From JBFAPK01 sp040676675 (GTDB lineage: Bacteria; Actinomycetota; Actinomycetes; Mycobacteriales; Micromonosporaceae): DNA of 64,000 bases. The position numbers were made by a program, and so were the translations under genes. The notes under the pieces were generated by a model. The model saw only the letters and a list, made by a program, of their open reading frames with translations, was not told the origin of the DNA and made no database searches. The DNA lies in the NCBI RefSeq assembly GCF_040676675.1, contig NZ_JBFAPK010000021.1:62001-126000 (forward strand). Reading direction: 5' to 3'. Shown here in pieces: positions 25,418 to 34,765 of this stretch (position 1 is its first letter; each line of letters starts with the position of its first letter).

Positions 25418-25954
25418 GTGCTGGAGATCGTCTTCGAGACCCATGCGTTGAGCGAGGACAACGAGCGAGGACTGGCAACCGGCTGGCTGCCGGGGCGGCT
25501 GAGTGCCCAGGGCCGGGAGAACGCGGCCGAAATGGGTCGGCGGCGGCGGGAAGATGGCATCGCCGCCGTATTCTGCTCCGACCTTCGGCGGTCGGTCGAG
25601 ACAGCCGAGCTCGCCTTCGGCGGAACCGACATCCCGATCCTGTACGACTGGCGGCTACGCGAGCGTGACTTCGGCTCCCGCAACGGCACCCCGTCTGTCG
25701 AGGTGGGTCGCGACCTCATGGACCATCTCGACCGGCCCTATCCAGACGGCGAGAGTCATCGCCAGGCAATCTACCGGGTCGCGCGCAGCCTCGCGGAGTT
25801 GCCGACGCGGTGGGCCGGGCGGCGGGTGATGGTAATCGGTCACATCGCCACCCAGCGTGGCCTCGAGCATCTCGTCAATCGGGCGACCGTGGAGGATCTG
25901 GTAGCACGCAGGTTCCAGTGGCGCGAACACGGCTGGGAATACCGGCTCAGTTGA
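25418..25954 (+). CDS. histidine phosphatase superfamily protein, atypical RHG motif
   Basis: 178 residues with a phosphoglycerate-mutase-like fold. The first motif is ETHALSEDNERG, where RHGxT would be expected: the histidine is kept, Arg and Gly are replaced by Thr and Ala. Then come GWLPGRLSAQGRENA, the second basic motif SDLRRSVETAELAF and the late histidine in VIGHIATQRGLEHL. The ATDNE-like variant is known in some actinobacterial members that act on unidentified substrates. GTG start at 25418 with only a weak GGAG-type signal. Phosphatase activity is plausible, not shown. Confidence 0.75.
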   Translation: MLEIVFETHALSEDNERGLATGWLPGRLSAQGRENAAEMGRRRREDGIAAVFCSDLRRSVETAELAFGGTDIPILYDWRLRERDFGSRNGTPSVEVGRDLMDHLDRPYPDGESHRQAIYRVARSLAELPTRWAGRRVMVIGHIATQRGLEHLVNRATVEDLVARRFQWREHGWEYRLS

Positions 25955-26897
25955 GCCTGGACGGTTGGTAAGCGCTGGATTGGCGGTTGGCTGAGTACGG
26001 TAACGTTCAGGCCGGCATGGTACCCGAGCACGAGGCCGACCAACGCCACGAAATATGCGAGGTTAAGCCGGACCGCCCGGGCCAGCCGTCTGGACGAAGT
26101 TGGCAACGCCGCACGACACGAACGGACGACTGGCGATGCCAGCTTCACGTGGGCCGGCAGCCGCAGGACGCCCGGGATCAGCGCGCCGGAGCTGGGACCA
26201 CGGCAGGCTGCCTCACCCTTGGTAAGCGCTGCTGACTTACCTGGGCGAGTCGCCGACCGCTGGTAGTGGATTGGCAGAGAACGCCATCTAACATCAGTCT
26301 TCGCGGGACCGGTCGCGGACCGAACTCGGACCACGCCGGCAAGCTGGACGTACCTGCCTCGCGATTCGCGGGTCGGAATCGGTACGCAAGCGAGTCTGGC
26401 CGTGGTAGCGCATCAGGAACGCGGGACACAGCCCGCAGACCGTCGTCGGACGGTACAACACCGGACGCGGAGGCTGGAAAGGCAGCCGTGCGTTGCCCGT
26501 GGGCCGGCATCATCCTGGTCAGCCCGGCTGCGGACGGTGTGCACCGGATCGGCCGTCGCGGTCATCTGCATCTGCCGTTGGCGGTACGTCGGTGGTGCCG
26601 CCTGGCGGCCGGGCATTACCCGGGTCGACCCGTTACCTGCGAGATTTGAGGATGCCGATTTCGCAGCCCTCCGGCGGGCGACGTCAGAGACCGACCGAGA
26701 TGGGCCAAAACCGGCGGATCACGATCAATCTCGCTGAAAGGTGCATCGAGCCCGGGGTGCGCAACGGCTCTCGGTGCCGTTTCGTTCATTCGAATGACAA
26801 AGCACACAGCAACCGGAAACCGATTGATCCGTATCGGACCAGCAGACAAGATAGTGCGATTGGTTTTCCGAATCCCAATACCCTTGAAAGGATTCCC
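25955..26897. other. long gap without a supported gene
   Basis: 943 bases between the phosphatase-fold gene and the small secreted protein. A minus-strand frame around 26000-26160 reads RAVRLNLAYFVALVGLVLGY, a possible membrane segment, but it has no start signal or homologue that I recognise. The last 150 bases are AT-richer and should hold the promoter of the downstream gene. Confidence 0.35.
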
Positions 26898-27263
26898 GTG
26901 AAATTCAGGCTGAAGAGCCGCATTGCCGTCGTCGTCGCGTCAATGGCACTCCTGGTCGGAGGACTCAGCCTAGGGGTTTCCAGCCCCGCCCGCGCCGCAA
27001 CGCCTTGGTGGGTCCAATTTTGCGCCTCGGGAAACTACGCGGCCAACGTCTACTGGTGGAACTCGACTGGCTTCATGCACGTCGACCAGGGAACGTGCAA
27101 CTCGGCCTTCTTCGCACCAGCGACGCCGGCCTACGTGGTCCACTTCGACGTATATGTCGCCGATTATGGCAGCTACGTCGCGGGTCCGAACGTCAACGTC
27201 GGCTTGGGTGCGAGTTATGCGGCAGGCGGTTCGTACGCGAACCCGCTATTTTACGCCATCTGA
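26898..27263 (+). CDS. small secreted protein of unknown function
   Basis: 121 residues with a clear Sec signal: basic start (KFRLKSR), hydrophobic core IAVVVASMALLVGGLSLGV and cleavage after ARA-ATP near residue 34. The mature part is about 87 residues, rich in Tyr, Trp, Gly, Ser and Val, with two Cys (WVQFCASGNY and DQGTCNSAFF) that could form a disulphide. No charged catalytic cluster is seen. Start is GTG 26898, seven bases after GAAAGGA. A 12-bp hairpin follows the gene, so it looks monocistronic. It could be a structural or spore-surface protein; no family recognised. Confidence 0.7.
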   Translation: MKFRLKSRIAVVVASMALLVGGLSLGVSSPARAATPWWVQFCASGNYAANVYWWNSTGFMHVDQGTCNSAFFAPATPAYVVHFDVYVADYGSYVAGPNVNVGLGASYAAGGSYANPLFYAI

Positions 27264-27310
27264 CACCAGCCCTCCGCGCCGGCGTGCCGGTCGCCGCGCC
27301 ACCGGCGCGT

Positions 27311-27350
27311 AGCCGAGCCTGGTTTCCGCCCATCCGGGCCAGGCTCGGCT
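27311..27350 (+). terminator. 12-bp hairpin terminator
   Basis: Arms AGCCGAGCCTGG (27311-27322) and its exact complement (27339-27350) flank a 16-base loop, 47 bases after the stop codon of the small secreted protein. Confidence 0.65.
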
Positions 27351-27535
27351 CGGGCTTGTCGGGTGAACGATGCTTCCGACGATCCTGGTTATATCCAAGA
27401 TTTATGTAGTAGGCACCGAGGTGCGTTCCCCTCGAGACTCGACGGTGGCTGCATGCCGTCCACGGGAAAGCACACCGCCTCGGCAGGTCAAAACGGATCT
27501 CCTACTGAGGTACTGTCGCTGTCGCCCTGGAACCA

Positions 27536-29074
27536 TCACGAATTGCCGAGAAGCTCCGCCGCCCGTTCCGCGATAGCCACGACGGTCGCGTTGGGATTTC
27601 CGGCGATCGCGGAAGGCATGATCGACGCGTCGGCCACACGAAGGCCGTCGAGGCCGCGAACTCTGAGTTCCGGGTCGACGACGGCCATCCCGTCACTGCC
27701 CATGCGGCACGTGCCCACCGGATGGAAGTACGTGGTCATGCTCGAACGAACGAACGCCGCGATCGCCTCGGGGGTGTCGACGTCGGGAACAGCCACCGCC
27801 TCCCGATCGCGCCACGGCGCTAGTGCGGGGGCCAGCCCGATCTCGCGGGCCAACCGGAAGCCGTTCACCATGGCTCCGACGTCCCGAGGGTCGCCGAGGT
27901 AGTTCGGATTGATCAGCGGCGAAGTGTCAATATCAGGACCGGCCAGGCGCAAGGTGCCGCGGCTGTGTGGCCGCAGCAGGCTGAACACGATGGTGTAAGC
28001 GTTCTCCGGTCCCTGAACGCCGGCAGGATAGAGCGGCGCCTCGACCAACAGCAGATGAAGGTCCGGAGATAGTTCAGACGGGTCGCTACGCGCCAACCCC
28101 CCGGCGCTGACGAGGTTGCTGCGGGTAGAAATCTGGATCGGCTGGCGCGCGGGGTACACCAGGCCGGTCATGGGGTGGTCCTGCAGACCCGTCCCGACTC
28201 CGGCCAGGTCGTGGATTGGCCGGACACCGACGGCGTCGAGGTGCTCGGCGGGCCCAACGCCCGAAACCAGCAACAAATGTGCCGATCCAATGGTGCCGGC
28301 CGCGAGGACGACTTCTCGCTCGGATCGCGCGGTGACAGGCAGCCCGTCCACGACGTATTCGACACCAATGCAGCGTTCCCCGTCGATGAACAGCCGCCGG
28401 ACGGCCGCGTCCGTGACGACGGCGAGGTTGGGGCGGTCGAGAATCGGCGTCAGGTAGGCGTCAGCGACGCTGAGCCGCTCGCCGCTCCGGATGGTGAGGT
28501 CGAACCAGCCCAAGCCCTCGCTCAGCCCGCTACTGGGATCGGCGATCAGGCGATGCCCGCTCTGTACCGCCGCCGCAAGCCCGTCGACCACTACCGCGGC
28601 GCGATCCGCCTCGGGCAGCGGCGCGACGACCATGGGACCGCCAAGACCACGTACGGCCGCGTCACGGCCCGCCGCGTGCTCGCCGCGCTTGAGGTAGGGC
28701 AGGAGGTCGGAATATGTCCACCCCTTCGCGCCGGCCGCACCCCAGGCGTCGTAACTTGCCGGAGTGCCTCGGACGAACACCATCGCGTTGACCGTGGAGC
28801 CGCCGCCGAGTCCTCTGCCCTGAGGCAGGTAGACAGTCCTGCCGATGCTCTGCTGGGCGACCGTGTGGTACGGATAGACCGCGTCCGTCGCGAGCTGTGG
28901 TGGCCAGCCGACAGGTGGAACATCCGCGGCCGCGGTCCGCCGCGGGCCCCCCTCCAGCAGCAGCACACTGACGTTCTCGTCCTCCGATAGGCGTGCCGCA
29001 AGGACGGATCCCGCTGACCCACCGCCCACAATGATGTAGTCGTACGAATGCTCGCGAGAGTCCCTGGTCCTCAG
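27536..29074 (-). CDS. GMC-family FAD-dependent oxidoreductase
   Basis: A glucose-methanol-choline type oxidase/dehydrogenase acting on alcohols. The Rossmann FAD motif YDYIIVGGGSAGSVLAARLSE lies at the N-terminus. The GMC signature GRGLGGGSTVNAMVFVRG, the mid signature AGTIGSAHLLLVSGVGP and the catalytic His in TYFHPVGTCRMG follow, with Asn of NPNATVV as the second active-site residue. Length (about 512) is normal. No in-frame ATG, GTG or TTG exists just before the FAD motif. The only GTG (29029) lies inside it and would remove its first strand, while a CTG at 29074 has GGAAGGG eight bases upstream. I therefore place the start at CTG, with reservation. The LLM gene lies upstream on the same strand, 274 bases away. 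Confidence 0.85.
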   Translation of the reverse strand: MRTRDSREHSYDYIIVGGGSAGSVLAARLSEDENVSVLLLEGGPRRTAAADVPPVGWPPQLATDAVYPYHTVAQQSIGRTVYLPQGRGLGGGSTVNAMVFVRGTPASYDAWGAAGAKGWTYSDLLPYLKRGEHAAGRDAAVRGLGGPMVVAPLPEADRAAVVVDGLAAAVQSGHRLIADPSSGLSEGLGWFDLTIRSGERLSVADAYLTPILDRPNLAVVTDAAVRRLFIDGERCIGVEYVVDGLPVTARSEREVVLAAGTIGSAHLLLVSGVGPAEHLDAVGVRPIHDLAGVGTGLQDHPMTGLVYPARQPIQISTRSNLVSAGGLARSDPSELSPDLHLLLVEAPLYPAGVQGPENAYTIVFSLLRPHSRGTLRLAGPDIDTSPLINPNYLGDPRDVGAMVNGFRLAREIGLAPALAPWRDREAVAVPDVDTPEAIAAFVRSSMTTYFHPVGTCRMGSDGMAVVDPELRVRGLDGLRVADASIMPSAIAGNPNATVVAIAERAAELLGNS

Positions 29075-29348
29075 GGTCGTATCCCTTCCTACGCAGCTGC
29101 CTAGTGTCGCAGCATGAAGATCTTTTACCTGGCTTGGTGTAACGAAGACCGTCGCGACGGCCTACGCCGACCGCCAACCGCACGTGGTGTGGAACCTGTC
29201 GACACACGCCACGGACGAGGTGAAAGCCTGGCTCAACCGGCACCCCGGCTCGCCTTCCGGGCCATCAAGATCTCTCGACAGGTGTCCGGCGAGATACGAG
29301 CGTCCTGCCGATCAAAACCCTGTCTCGCACCGCGCCTTTCGCAGCACC
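29075..29348. other. intergenic, upstream of the GMC gene
   Basis: 274 bases between the LLM stop and the GMC start. The stretch is translatable without stops in the GMC frame for a while, but has no start codon or protein-like pattern. No hairpin seen. Confidence 0.35.
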
Positions 29349-30212
29349 TCAGAGGACGATCTCGGCGAGGCGCTCGATGTCGTCCAGGTTGTCCGTGGCG
29401 GAGTTGAAAATGATCTCGTCAGCGCCGATGCTCTCGAAGGCCTTCACCCGGTCGCGGACGTCGTCGGCGCTGACGCTGACGTAGCCGGCGACCAGCTTGG
29501 CGAAATCCTCGCCGGCCGTGCTGTAGTAGTCGTAGACGTTGGCCCGGCCCTTTTCACCGTCGCCGAGCGCGAAATAGGTGATCGCGACCAGCCGCGGCGC
29601 ACCCTTCCGGCCGGCGGCTGTCCAGGCGTCCCGAGCGCTGTCGAACAACTTGCTGACCGTCGTGACCGGGAGGGACGTACCGATATAGCCCTCGCCCTGC
29701 TTGGCCATTCGGGCGAACGCGGCCGGCACGACACCGCCGAAGAGGATCGGGATCTGCCGAGTGCCCGCCGGGACGCCCGCGTTCCGGCCACCCTCGGTCA
29801 GGGCACCCTTGATGTGGCCGCCCGCCCAGACGTCGCGGTAGACCTTGAGGTCAGCGTCCATGATCTTGCCCTTGGGGCCGCGCCCCTCCACTGTGAAGTC
29901 GTCCGGGCGTCCGCCTAGTCCGATCCCCAGTGTGAACCGGCCGCCTGAGACGCCGTCGATGCCGGCCAGTTCCTTGGCGAGCAGCACCGGCGGCCACGTC
30001 GGTCCGAGCAGCACGTTGGTGAACAGGCCGATGGTGCTCGTCGCCCCGGCCGCAGCGGCCAGCGCGACAGTGTCCTGCACACCGGGGTAGGCGATGCGCC
30101 CGACCGTGCCCAGCGTGGAGAAGCCCGCCTGCTCGGCCCGGCGAGCCCACGGCGGAATGACCGTCGGGTCGAGGTTGGGTACCTGGTTCGGAATCCCGAT
30201 CCCAATTTTCAT
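29349..30212 (-). CDS. LLM-class flavin/F420-dependent oxidoreductase
   Basis: 287 residues, a luciferase-like TIM-barrel enzyme that uses reduced FMN or F420. Family features are the N-terminal strand MKIGIGIPNQ, then RRAEQAGFSTLGTVGRIAYPG. TIGLFTNVLLGPTWPPVLLAKELAGIDGVSGGRFTLGIGLG is the typical barrel segment, and the C-terminus is FESIGADEIIFNSATDNLDDI. ATG 30212 is chosen because AGGAGGC lies eight bases upstream and the first strand starts right there, although the frame extends to 30347. Substrate unknown. It is followed by the GMC oxidoreductase on the same strand. Confidence 0.85.
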   Translation of the reverse strand: MKIGIGIPNQVPNLDPTVIPPWARRAEQAGFSTLGTVGRIAYPGVQDTVALAAAAGATSTIGLFTNVLLGPTWPPVLLAKELAGIDGVSGGRFTLGIGLGGRPDDFTVEGRGPKGKIMDADLKVYRDVWAGGHIKGALTEGGRNAGVPAGTRQIPILFGGVVPAAFARMAKQGEGYIGTSLPVTTVSKLFDSARDAWTAAGRKGAPRLVAITYFALGDGEKGRANVYDYYSTAGEDFAKLVAGYVSVSADDVRDRVKAFESIGADEIIFNSATDNLDDIERLAEIVL

Positions 30213-30299
30213 GACAGTGCCTCCTTCTATGCGCGCCCGCGGTGGCGACAGCAGGCGCGGAGATTGGCCGTGACCTCGGTATTGGTATGGCAACAACAA

Positions 30300-30324
30300 A
30301 AAGAGCTGTGTGACAGCGCTCTTT
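30300..30324. promoter_or_regulatory. bulged inverted repeat upstream of the LLM gene
   Basis: AAAGAG-CTGT-gtg-ACAG-(CG)-CTCTTT: nested inverted repeats about 90 bases before the LLM start on an AT-rich background. It may be an operator or a 5' leader hairpin. Nothing else in the window shares it. Confidence 0.3.
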
Positions 30325-30658
30325 GACTTGCGATGCCTCGTTATCACGTATATGTATCGCCAAAGCGCCGCCCGTCCCGCTGCGTGAGCCGGCGCCGTTA
30401 CCCAATACGGTCACCTGCCACCGTCGAAAAACTCGGCGACCGCGAATGCGGCGCTGGCGCCGGTGGAATTGCCGAGGGCTGCGTCCCGCCTGTCATCAGC
30501 GACACATTGTCGGTAGCACATCTAGTGCACGGTTGGCCCGTCAGCTCGAACAGAAAGCGGTTGTCCGAGGTCTTGAATCCGGCGCGCCCAGGGTGGGCAC
30601 GGTGCTCCGATTCGGGGGCCGGCGGGCCGTGGCGGCAGTGACAGAGCGCCCTTCGTCG

Positions 30659-31345
30659 TCAGCCGCGACCGATGCGGGGCGGGGTCGGGGTGCCGTAGAC
30701 GCGCTTCGCGTGCTTCGCGTAGAGGCGCGGCGCGACGATGGGCATCGTCAGGCGTGCCACCAGTGGCGCGTCGGCGAGCACGGCCTTGAGTACCTCCGGA
30801 TCGCCCTCGTACATGACCATGCCGAAGCCCAGGGGCAGCTTGGATTTCGGCATATCCTTCATTCCATGCTCCCCGAGCTGGCTCCACTCGGCCGCGGTCA
30901 TCAGTTTCTCGGCCAACGGGAGAATCTCGCGCTCCTCCAGAGCCATGTGCTCGATGAGCACGACCCGCAGACGGTCGCACACCTCTGCCAGCTCGGCACC
31001 GCGCCGGCCAGTCGACCGCCAGGCGGGCAGGATCTTCCTGATCATAGTGACACATTCGTCGATGGCGTGATGCTGCGCCTCCATTGTCGGGACAATCGCC
31101 TCGGCCGCCGCGCCGCCGCGCTCAAGCAGCTTGGGCCACGCATACACGTCTTCGCCCTCGTGATGCAGGTGCAAGATCGAGCAGAGGAGCTCGGCATGTG
31201 CGCCAACCACCTCGGCGCGCGCGCCGTCCCCTTCGGGAACATCGAGGATCAGTTCCGGCAGCAGGCTGAACTCGCGGCGGAACATAGCATGGGCCATGTA
31301 CATGTCCCGGACGTCAGCCATGGGTTCGTTCTTAATCGCACTCAC
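30659..31345 (-). CDS. hemerythrin HHE-domain protein (paralogue 1)
   Basis: 228-residue di-iron four-helix protein. Ligand candidates are H19 (MAHAMFRREF), H50, the HLHHEGED block (about 59-66), QHHAIDE (about 91-97) and EHMALEERE (about 132-140), the normal hemerythrin pattern. A C-terminal extension of about 80 residues ends in RVYGTPTPPRIG. O2, NO or peroxide sensing or detoxification is the usual role. ATG 31345 gives MSAIKNEPMADVRDMYMAH; the paralogues also begin at ADVRDMY. A related gene lies at 36760 and a core-deleted copy at 60977. An inverted repeat at 31439-31467 could control it. Confidence 0.85.
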   Translation of the reverse strand: MSAIKNEPMADVRDMYMAHAMFRREFSLLPELILDVPEGDGARAEVVGAHAELLCSILHLHHEGEDVYAWPKLLERGGAAAEAIVPTMEAQHHAIDECVTMIRKILPAWRSTGRRGAELAEVCDRLRVVLIEHMALEEREILPLAEKLMTAAEWSQLGEHGMKDMPKSKLPLGFGMVMYEGDPEVLKAVLADAPLVARLTMPIVAPRLYAKHAKRVYGTPTPPRIGRG

Positions 31346-31438
31346 GGGGCCGTGACTCCAACCATCAGCGTTCCCTTCGGTTCGTCAGTCGCCGCCGCCA
31401 TTCGGTCCGCGTTGCGGCGCGTATCGACCTGATTCACC

Positions 31439-31467
31439 TCGACCGCATAGAGACGCGATGCGGTCGA
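31439..31467. promoter_or_regulatory. 10-bp inverted repeat upstream of hemerythrin 1
   Basis: TCGACCGCAT (31439-31448) and ATGCGGTCGA (31458-31467) are exact complements separated by nine bases, about 95 bases before the hemerythrin start. The spacing suits binding of a dimeric regulator. The regulator is unknown. Confidence 0.45.
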
Positions 31468-31609
31468 TTCAACATCCCCAAATTAATACTCCGCCTGCGC
31501 GCGGATGTCATCGCGACGAATCTCACTTTCCGAATTTTGAACCGTTCATGGATTGTGCGAGTGGCCCTCCGGACCGGGTGGCCGTCGGGGTCCATCCGGG
31601 CGTATCTCG

Positions 31610-32010
31610 GGAACAGCTACCGGAGATCCTGAAGCGTGCCGCCAGGGGTCACCCGCCACCGTCGCCTTGACCCTGACCGGCGCGCGCCGCTGGTCCTGGC
31701 GCACCTGCGTAACGGCGACACGCCGGCTCGCGTCGGCGACCGAACTGAACCGGTGCTCGATTTCCCAGCACCGGCGCGAGCAGCAGCGTCCGCTCCCCGC
31801 AATCGTCCAGGCGAAGATGACCAGGCCCTGCCTCTCGAGTGGGGCCGGCGCGCGACGGCAGCCCGGCACCCAGGTCCACGGCTGCGCCAAGCCCCTCACC
31901 GGCCTGATCCTCACCTACGGCGGCCAGGCCACCATCGAACAACTTCGACAACCGCAGACTCGAACACAAAAACCGACGCACTCCCGCAGCCCGTCCTCGC
32001 CGCTTCTGAC
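31610..32010 (+). pseudogene. degenerate transposase N-terminal remnant
   Basis: The plus-strand segment RRLDPDRRAPLVLAHLRNGD, followed by TPARVGD, strongly resembles the helix-turn-helix start of IS5-type transposases (KLDPGRQALLVLAYLRKGDT). Downstream the similarity is lost and no catalytic box appears before the P450 gene. The preceding VSREQLPEIL may be part of the same relic. It fills the 758-base gap between hemerythrin 1 and the P450. Confidence 0.4.
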
Positions 32011-32103
32011 GTGAAGCAGGTCACGGATGTCTGGCGCTGCCAGATGAGGCTCCGATCAAATGGCCTCGGCAATTGCCCAGTTCCACCAGGAGGTTTGTCG
32101 TAC

Positions 32104-33336
32104 ATGTCGTCCAATGTGATGGGCTCGGACCGTCGACCGGTACTGGTCGTAACCCCCGAGTTCAAAGCGGACGCGCCGCGTCGGCTCGCTGAGCTGCGCG
32201 CGCGAGGACCGATTCATCGGGTGAGGGGCGGCAGCGGACTCGACCTGTGGATGGTGGTCAGCTACAGCGAGGCACGTGCGGCGCTGACGCATCCGGCACT
32301 GCTCAAGGACCCGAGCCCGGCGGAGGAGGCACTGAGGGAGGTCAACTACACCGGCCACAAGCCCACCGTAGGAATCGGTGGGAATATGCTGACGTCGGAT
32401 CCGCCGGATCACACCAGGCTGCGGCGACTAGTGGCCGGCGCCTTCACTCCCCGCCATGTCCAGGGACTAGCCCCGCGTATCCAACAAATCGCCGACGATC
32501 TGCTCGACGCGATGGCTCGACAGCGCGAGGTCGACCTGGTCGAGGCGTACACCGCGCCGTTGCCGCTCACCGTGATCTGCGAGATGTTGGGCGTGCCGCA
32601 GGGCGAACGAAGGAATTTCCGGGCCTGGACCCGGGCACTACTGGGCTCATCATCCGACACGCAACGCGCTGGCGCGCGGAATCTCAGCGAGTATCTCGCC
32701 GATCTGATCGAGCGGAAGCGGGCTGAGTCCACGGATGATTTGCTCTCGGCGTTGATCACCGTACACAGCGCGGAGGACGGCAGGCTGTCGCGGACCGAGC
32801 TGATCAGCACCGGACTTCTGCTCGTGGTCGGTGGCCACGACACCACGGTCAACCTGCTTGGTAACGCCATGCTCGCGTTGTTGCAGCGGCCGGACCAGGC
32901 TGATCTGCTGCGCGCCCGGCCAGAGTTGATCGGTGGCGCGGTGGAGGAGTTCCTCCGGTACGACGCGCCGTTGGAGCAGACCACTCTCCGGTACGCCGCC
33001 GAGGATTTGGAACTGGGTGGGCGGCAGATTCTGCGGGGCGACGTGGTAATGGTCATGCTCGCCTCGGCGAGCCGGGACGCACCCCAGCCCGATGGCGACG
33101 ACCCGGATGTACTCGACGTGGCGCGGGCCAACGCCCGGCATCTGGCGTTCGGACATGGCATCCATCACTGTCTGGGGGCGCCGCTCGCCCGGATGGAGGC
33201 CGTCATCGGGATCAGCTCCCTGCTCCGACGGTTTTCCGACCTACGTCCGGTGATGCCGCTGGAGGAGGTACCGAGGATTTCCGTCGGCCCGGTCCGCGGC
33301 CCACGCAGCCTGCTGGTACGGCTCGGCGACGGCTGA
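32104..33336 (+). CDS. cytochrome P450
   Basis: A 410-residue bacterial class I P450. The I-helix oxygen motif is GGHDTTVN, the ExxR motif is in EEFLRYD, and the haem loop is FGHGIHHCLGAPLAR with Cys356 as haem ligand. SDPPDHTRLRRLVAGAFTPR in the C-helix is typical. All key residues are present. ATG 32104 follows AGGAGG by about ten bases; upstream in-frame codons back to 31636 belong to the transposase relic. No ferredoxin gene is adjacent. A TetR gene follows on the same strand and may control it. The substrate is unknown, and a secondary-metabolite or xenobiotic hydroxylase is plausible. Confidence 0.92.
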   Translation: MSSNVMGSDRRPVLVVTPEFKADAPRRLAELRARGPIHRVRGGSGLDLWMVVSYSEARAALTHPALLKDPSPAEEALREVNYTGHKPTVGIGGNMLTSDPPDHTRLRRLVAGAFTPRHVQGLAPRIQQIADDLLDAMARQREVDLVEAYTAPLPLTVICEMLGVPQGERRNFRAWTRALLGSSSDTQRAGARNLSEYLADLIERKRAESTDDLLSALITVHSAEDGRLSRTELISTGLLLVVGGHDTTVNLLGNAMLALLQRPDQADLLRARPELIGGAVEEFLRYDAPLEQTTLRYAAEDLELGGRQILRGDVVMVMLASASRDAPQPDGDDPDVLDVARANARHLAFGHGIHHCLGAPLARMEAVIGISSLLRRFSDLRPVMPLEEVPRISVGPVRGPRSLLVRLGDG

Positions 33337-33348
33337 GAGGCGGTGTGA

Positions 33349-33388
33349 GTCGGGGTTTGGAACTGGGGCCGCCCAGGTTCCCCCCGAC
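33349..33388 (+). terminator. imperfect hairpin after the P450 gene
   Basis: GTCGGGG (33349-33355) pairs with CCCCGAC (33382-33388). An inner GGAAC-TGGG stem pairs with CCCAGGTTCC, with one bulge and an unpaired TTT. It sits 12 bases after the stop codon. Confidence 0.5.
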
Positions 33389-33650
33389 CGCCCGTCGACG
33401 TCTCAGAGCCTGACGCGTCCGAGCCACCAACGGCAGCGCAGTACGACCAGGGTGGTTGCGCGGCGAGCTCGGTCACGCCGTGCGGACACCAGTCGCGCGG
33501 CGTGCGGCCTTCCTCGCGCCGACGAACCCAGAGCGCGCCCTATCGTTGCGGGTCCGGAGCCCTTGCCTCGGGCTGCTCGGTGCTTTGGCAGGCTGGCGCA
33601 CGAAGAGTGCGAGGCTGTGGTCCCAACGCTTCGATAGGTGGTGAGCTGTC

Positions 33651-34295
33651 ATGCCTGGTGGTCGTCCTCGGAACTACGATCCCGACGCGGTCTTGGACGC
33701 GGCTATGCGGACCTTCTGGCTGCGGGGTTACCAGGGCACCTCCATGTCCGACCTCACAGCGGCGATGGGGATGAACGCGCCCAGCATCTACGCGGCATTC
33801 GGAGACAAGGAGGAACTGTTCGAGAAGGTGGTCGAGCGGTACCTCGCCGGTCCCGGCGCCTATCTACAGATCGCATCGGAGCAGCCAACGCCCGCGGCGC
33901 TGGTGCGTACCGTCCTGCGGGCCGTGCTGGACACGATCGCTGGAGAGGACACTCCCCCCGGCTGCCTGACGGTTCACGGCGCTCTCGCCGTGAACCCACG
34001 GTCGAGTTCCGTGCAGCAGCTCCTGCAGCGTGCCCGAACTCGCGGAGAGGTGGCACTGACCAGCCGTTTTGAGGCCTTCCAGCAAGACGGCAGGCTCCCT
34101 GCCGGGAGCAATCCGTCGGCCCTCGCGCGCCTGCTGATCACAGTGATCCAGGGACTGGCCGTACAGGCCGCGTCGGGGGCCTCGCGGGAGGCATTGGAGG
34201 CGGTCTGCGATCAGCTGCTGGCTTGCTGGCCGGAGACCGACCGCGCCGCCGGCACCACCGAAAGCCACACCGGCGGCGCCGAGTCGGGGCGGTAG
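33651..34295 (+). CDS. TetR/AcrR-family transcriptional regulator
   Basis: 214 residues. The N-terminal helix-turn-helix reads AVLDAAMRTFWLRGYQGTSM, then SDLTAAMGMNAPSIYAAFGDKEELFEKVVERY, the classic TetR DNA-binding motif with the YxxFxxKEEL recognition-helix end. The C-terminal domain (with CLTVHGALAVNP and LARLLITVIQGLAVQAASG) resembles the ligand-binding half of small-molecule sensing members. ATG 33651 is preceded by AGGTGGTGAGC. Neighbours are the P450 upstream on the same strand and a convergent alpha/beta hydrolase downstream, both plausible targets. Confidence 0.9.
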   Translation: MPGGRPRNYDPDAVLDAAMRTFWLRGYQGTSMSDLTAAMGMNAPSIYAAFGDKEELFEKVVERYLAGPGAYLQIASEQPTPAALVRTVLRAVLDTIAGEDTPPGCLTVHGALAVNPRSSSVQQLLQRARTRGEVALTSRFEAFQQDGRLPAGSNPSALARLLITVIQGLAVQAASGASREALEAVCDQLLACWPETDRAAGTTESHTGGAESGR

Positions 34296-34765
34296 ACCTC
34301 GCTGCCGGTCGCCCAACCGACCGGGTTACCGGCGTGCGGGGCGCCCGTGACCATTCGTCGGGCCAGGCTGGTTTCGTACCGAACATGGCGTGCTCAGGAA
34401 CACCGGCGGCAGTGAGGCGGTTCCGGTTCCACGCCGGTCCGGAGCCCTTCACAAACCGGCTGGTGGTATGGCGTGGCTCCGCCGGCGAACCGGCCGACCC
34501 ATGCGTCGCCGCCCCGTCGGGACGACTCGCCATCCGGCGGATCTGCGCCGGGGGCGCGGCCCCGCGTCGATCAAAGCGGGTTGTCCGCACGGACCACTCA
34601 AGATCGACGCGAGCGCCTTCTCATCCCCGCGCCACGCCCCGGCGCCCGAAGTCAAGCGACGCCAGAGTACCGAGCTGCGCTACACCCGCGCAGCACGCTT
34701 CCGCAAACCCGGCGGACATCGCATCCCGCCCGGCAGGCTCCGGATCGCCTGACGTAAACGCCGAC
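34296..34765. other. intergenic between convergent genes
   Basis: 470 bases between the TetR stop and the hydrolase stop. The open frames here are basic and proline-rich without family resemblance. I see no long hairpin. Confidence 0.35.

Noticed and set aside
25840..26334. Minus-strand frame with a hydrophobic segment
   Set aside because: No start signal, and the frame overlaps the phosphatase gene antisense; a single hydrophobic stretch is not enough.
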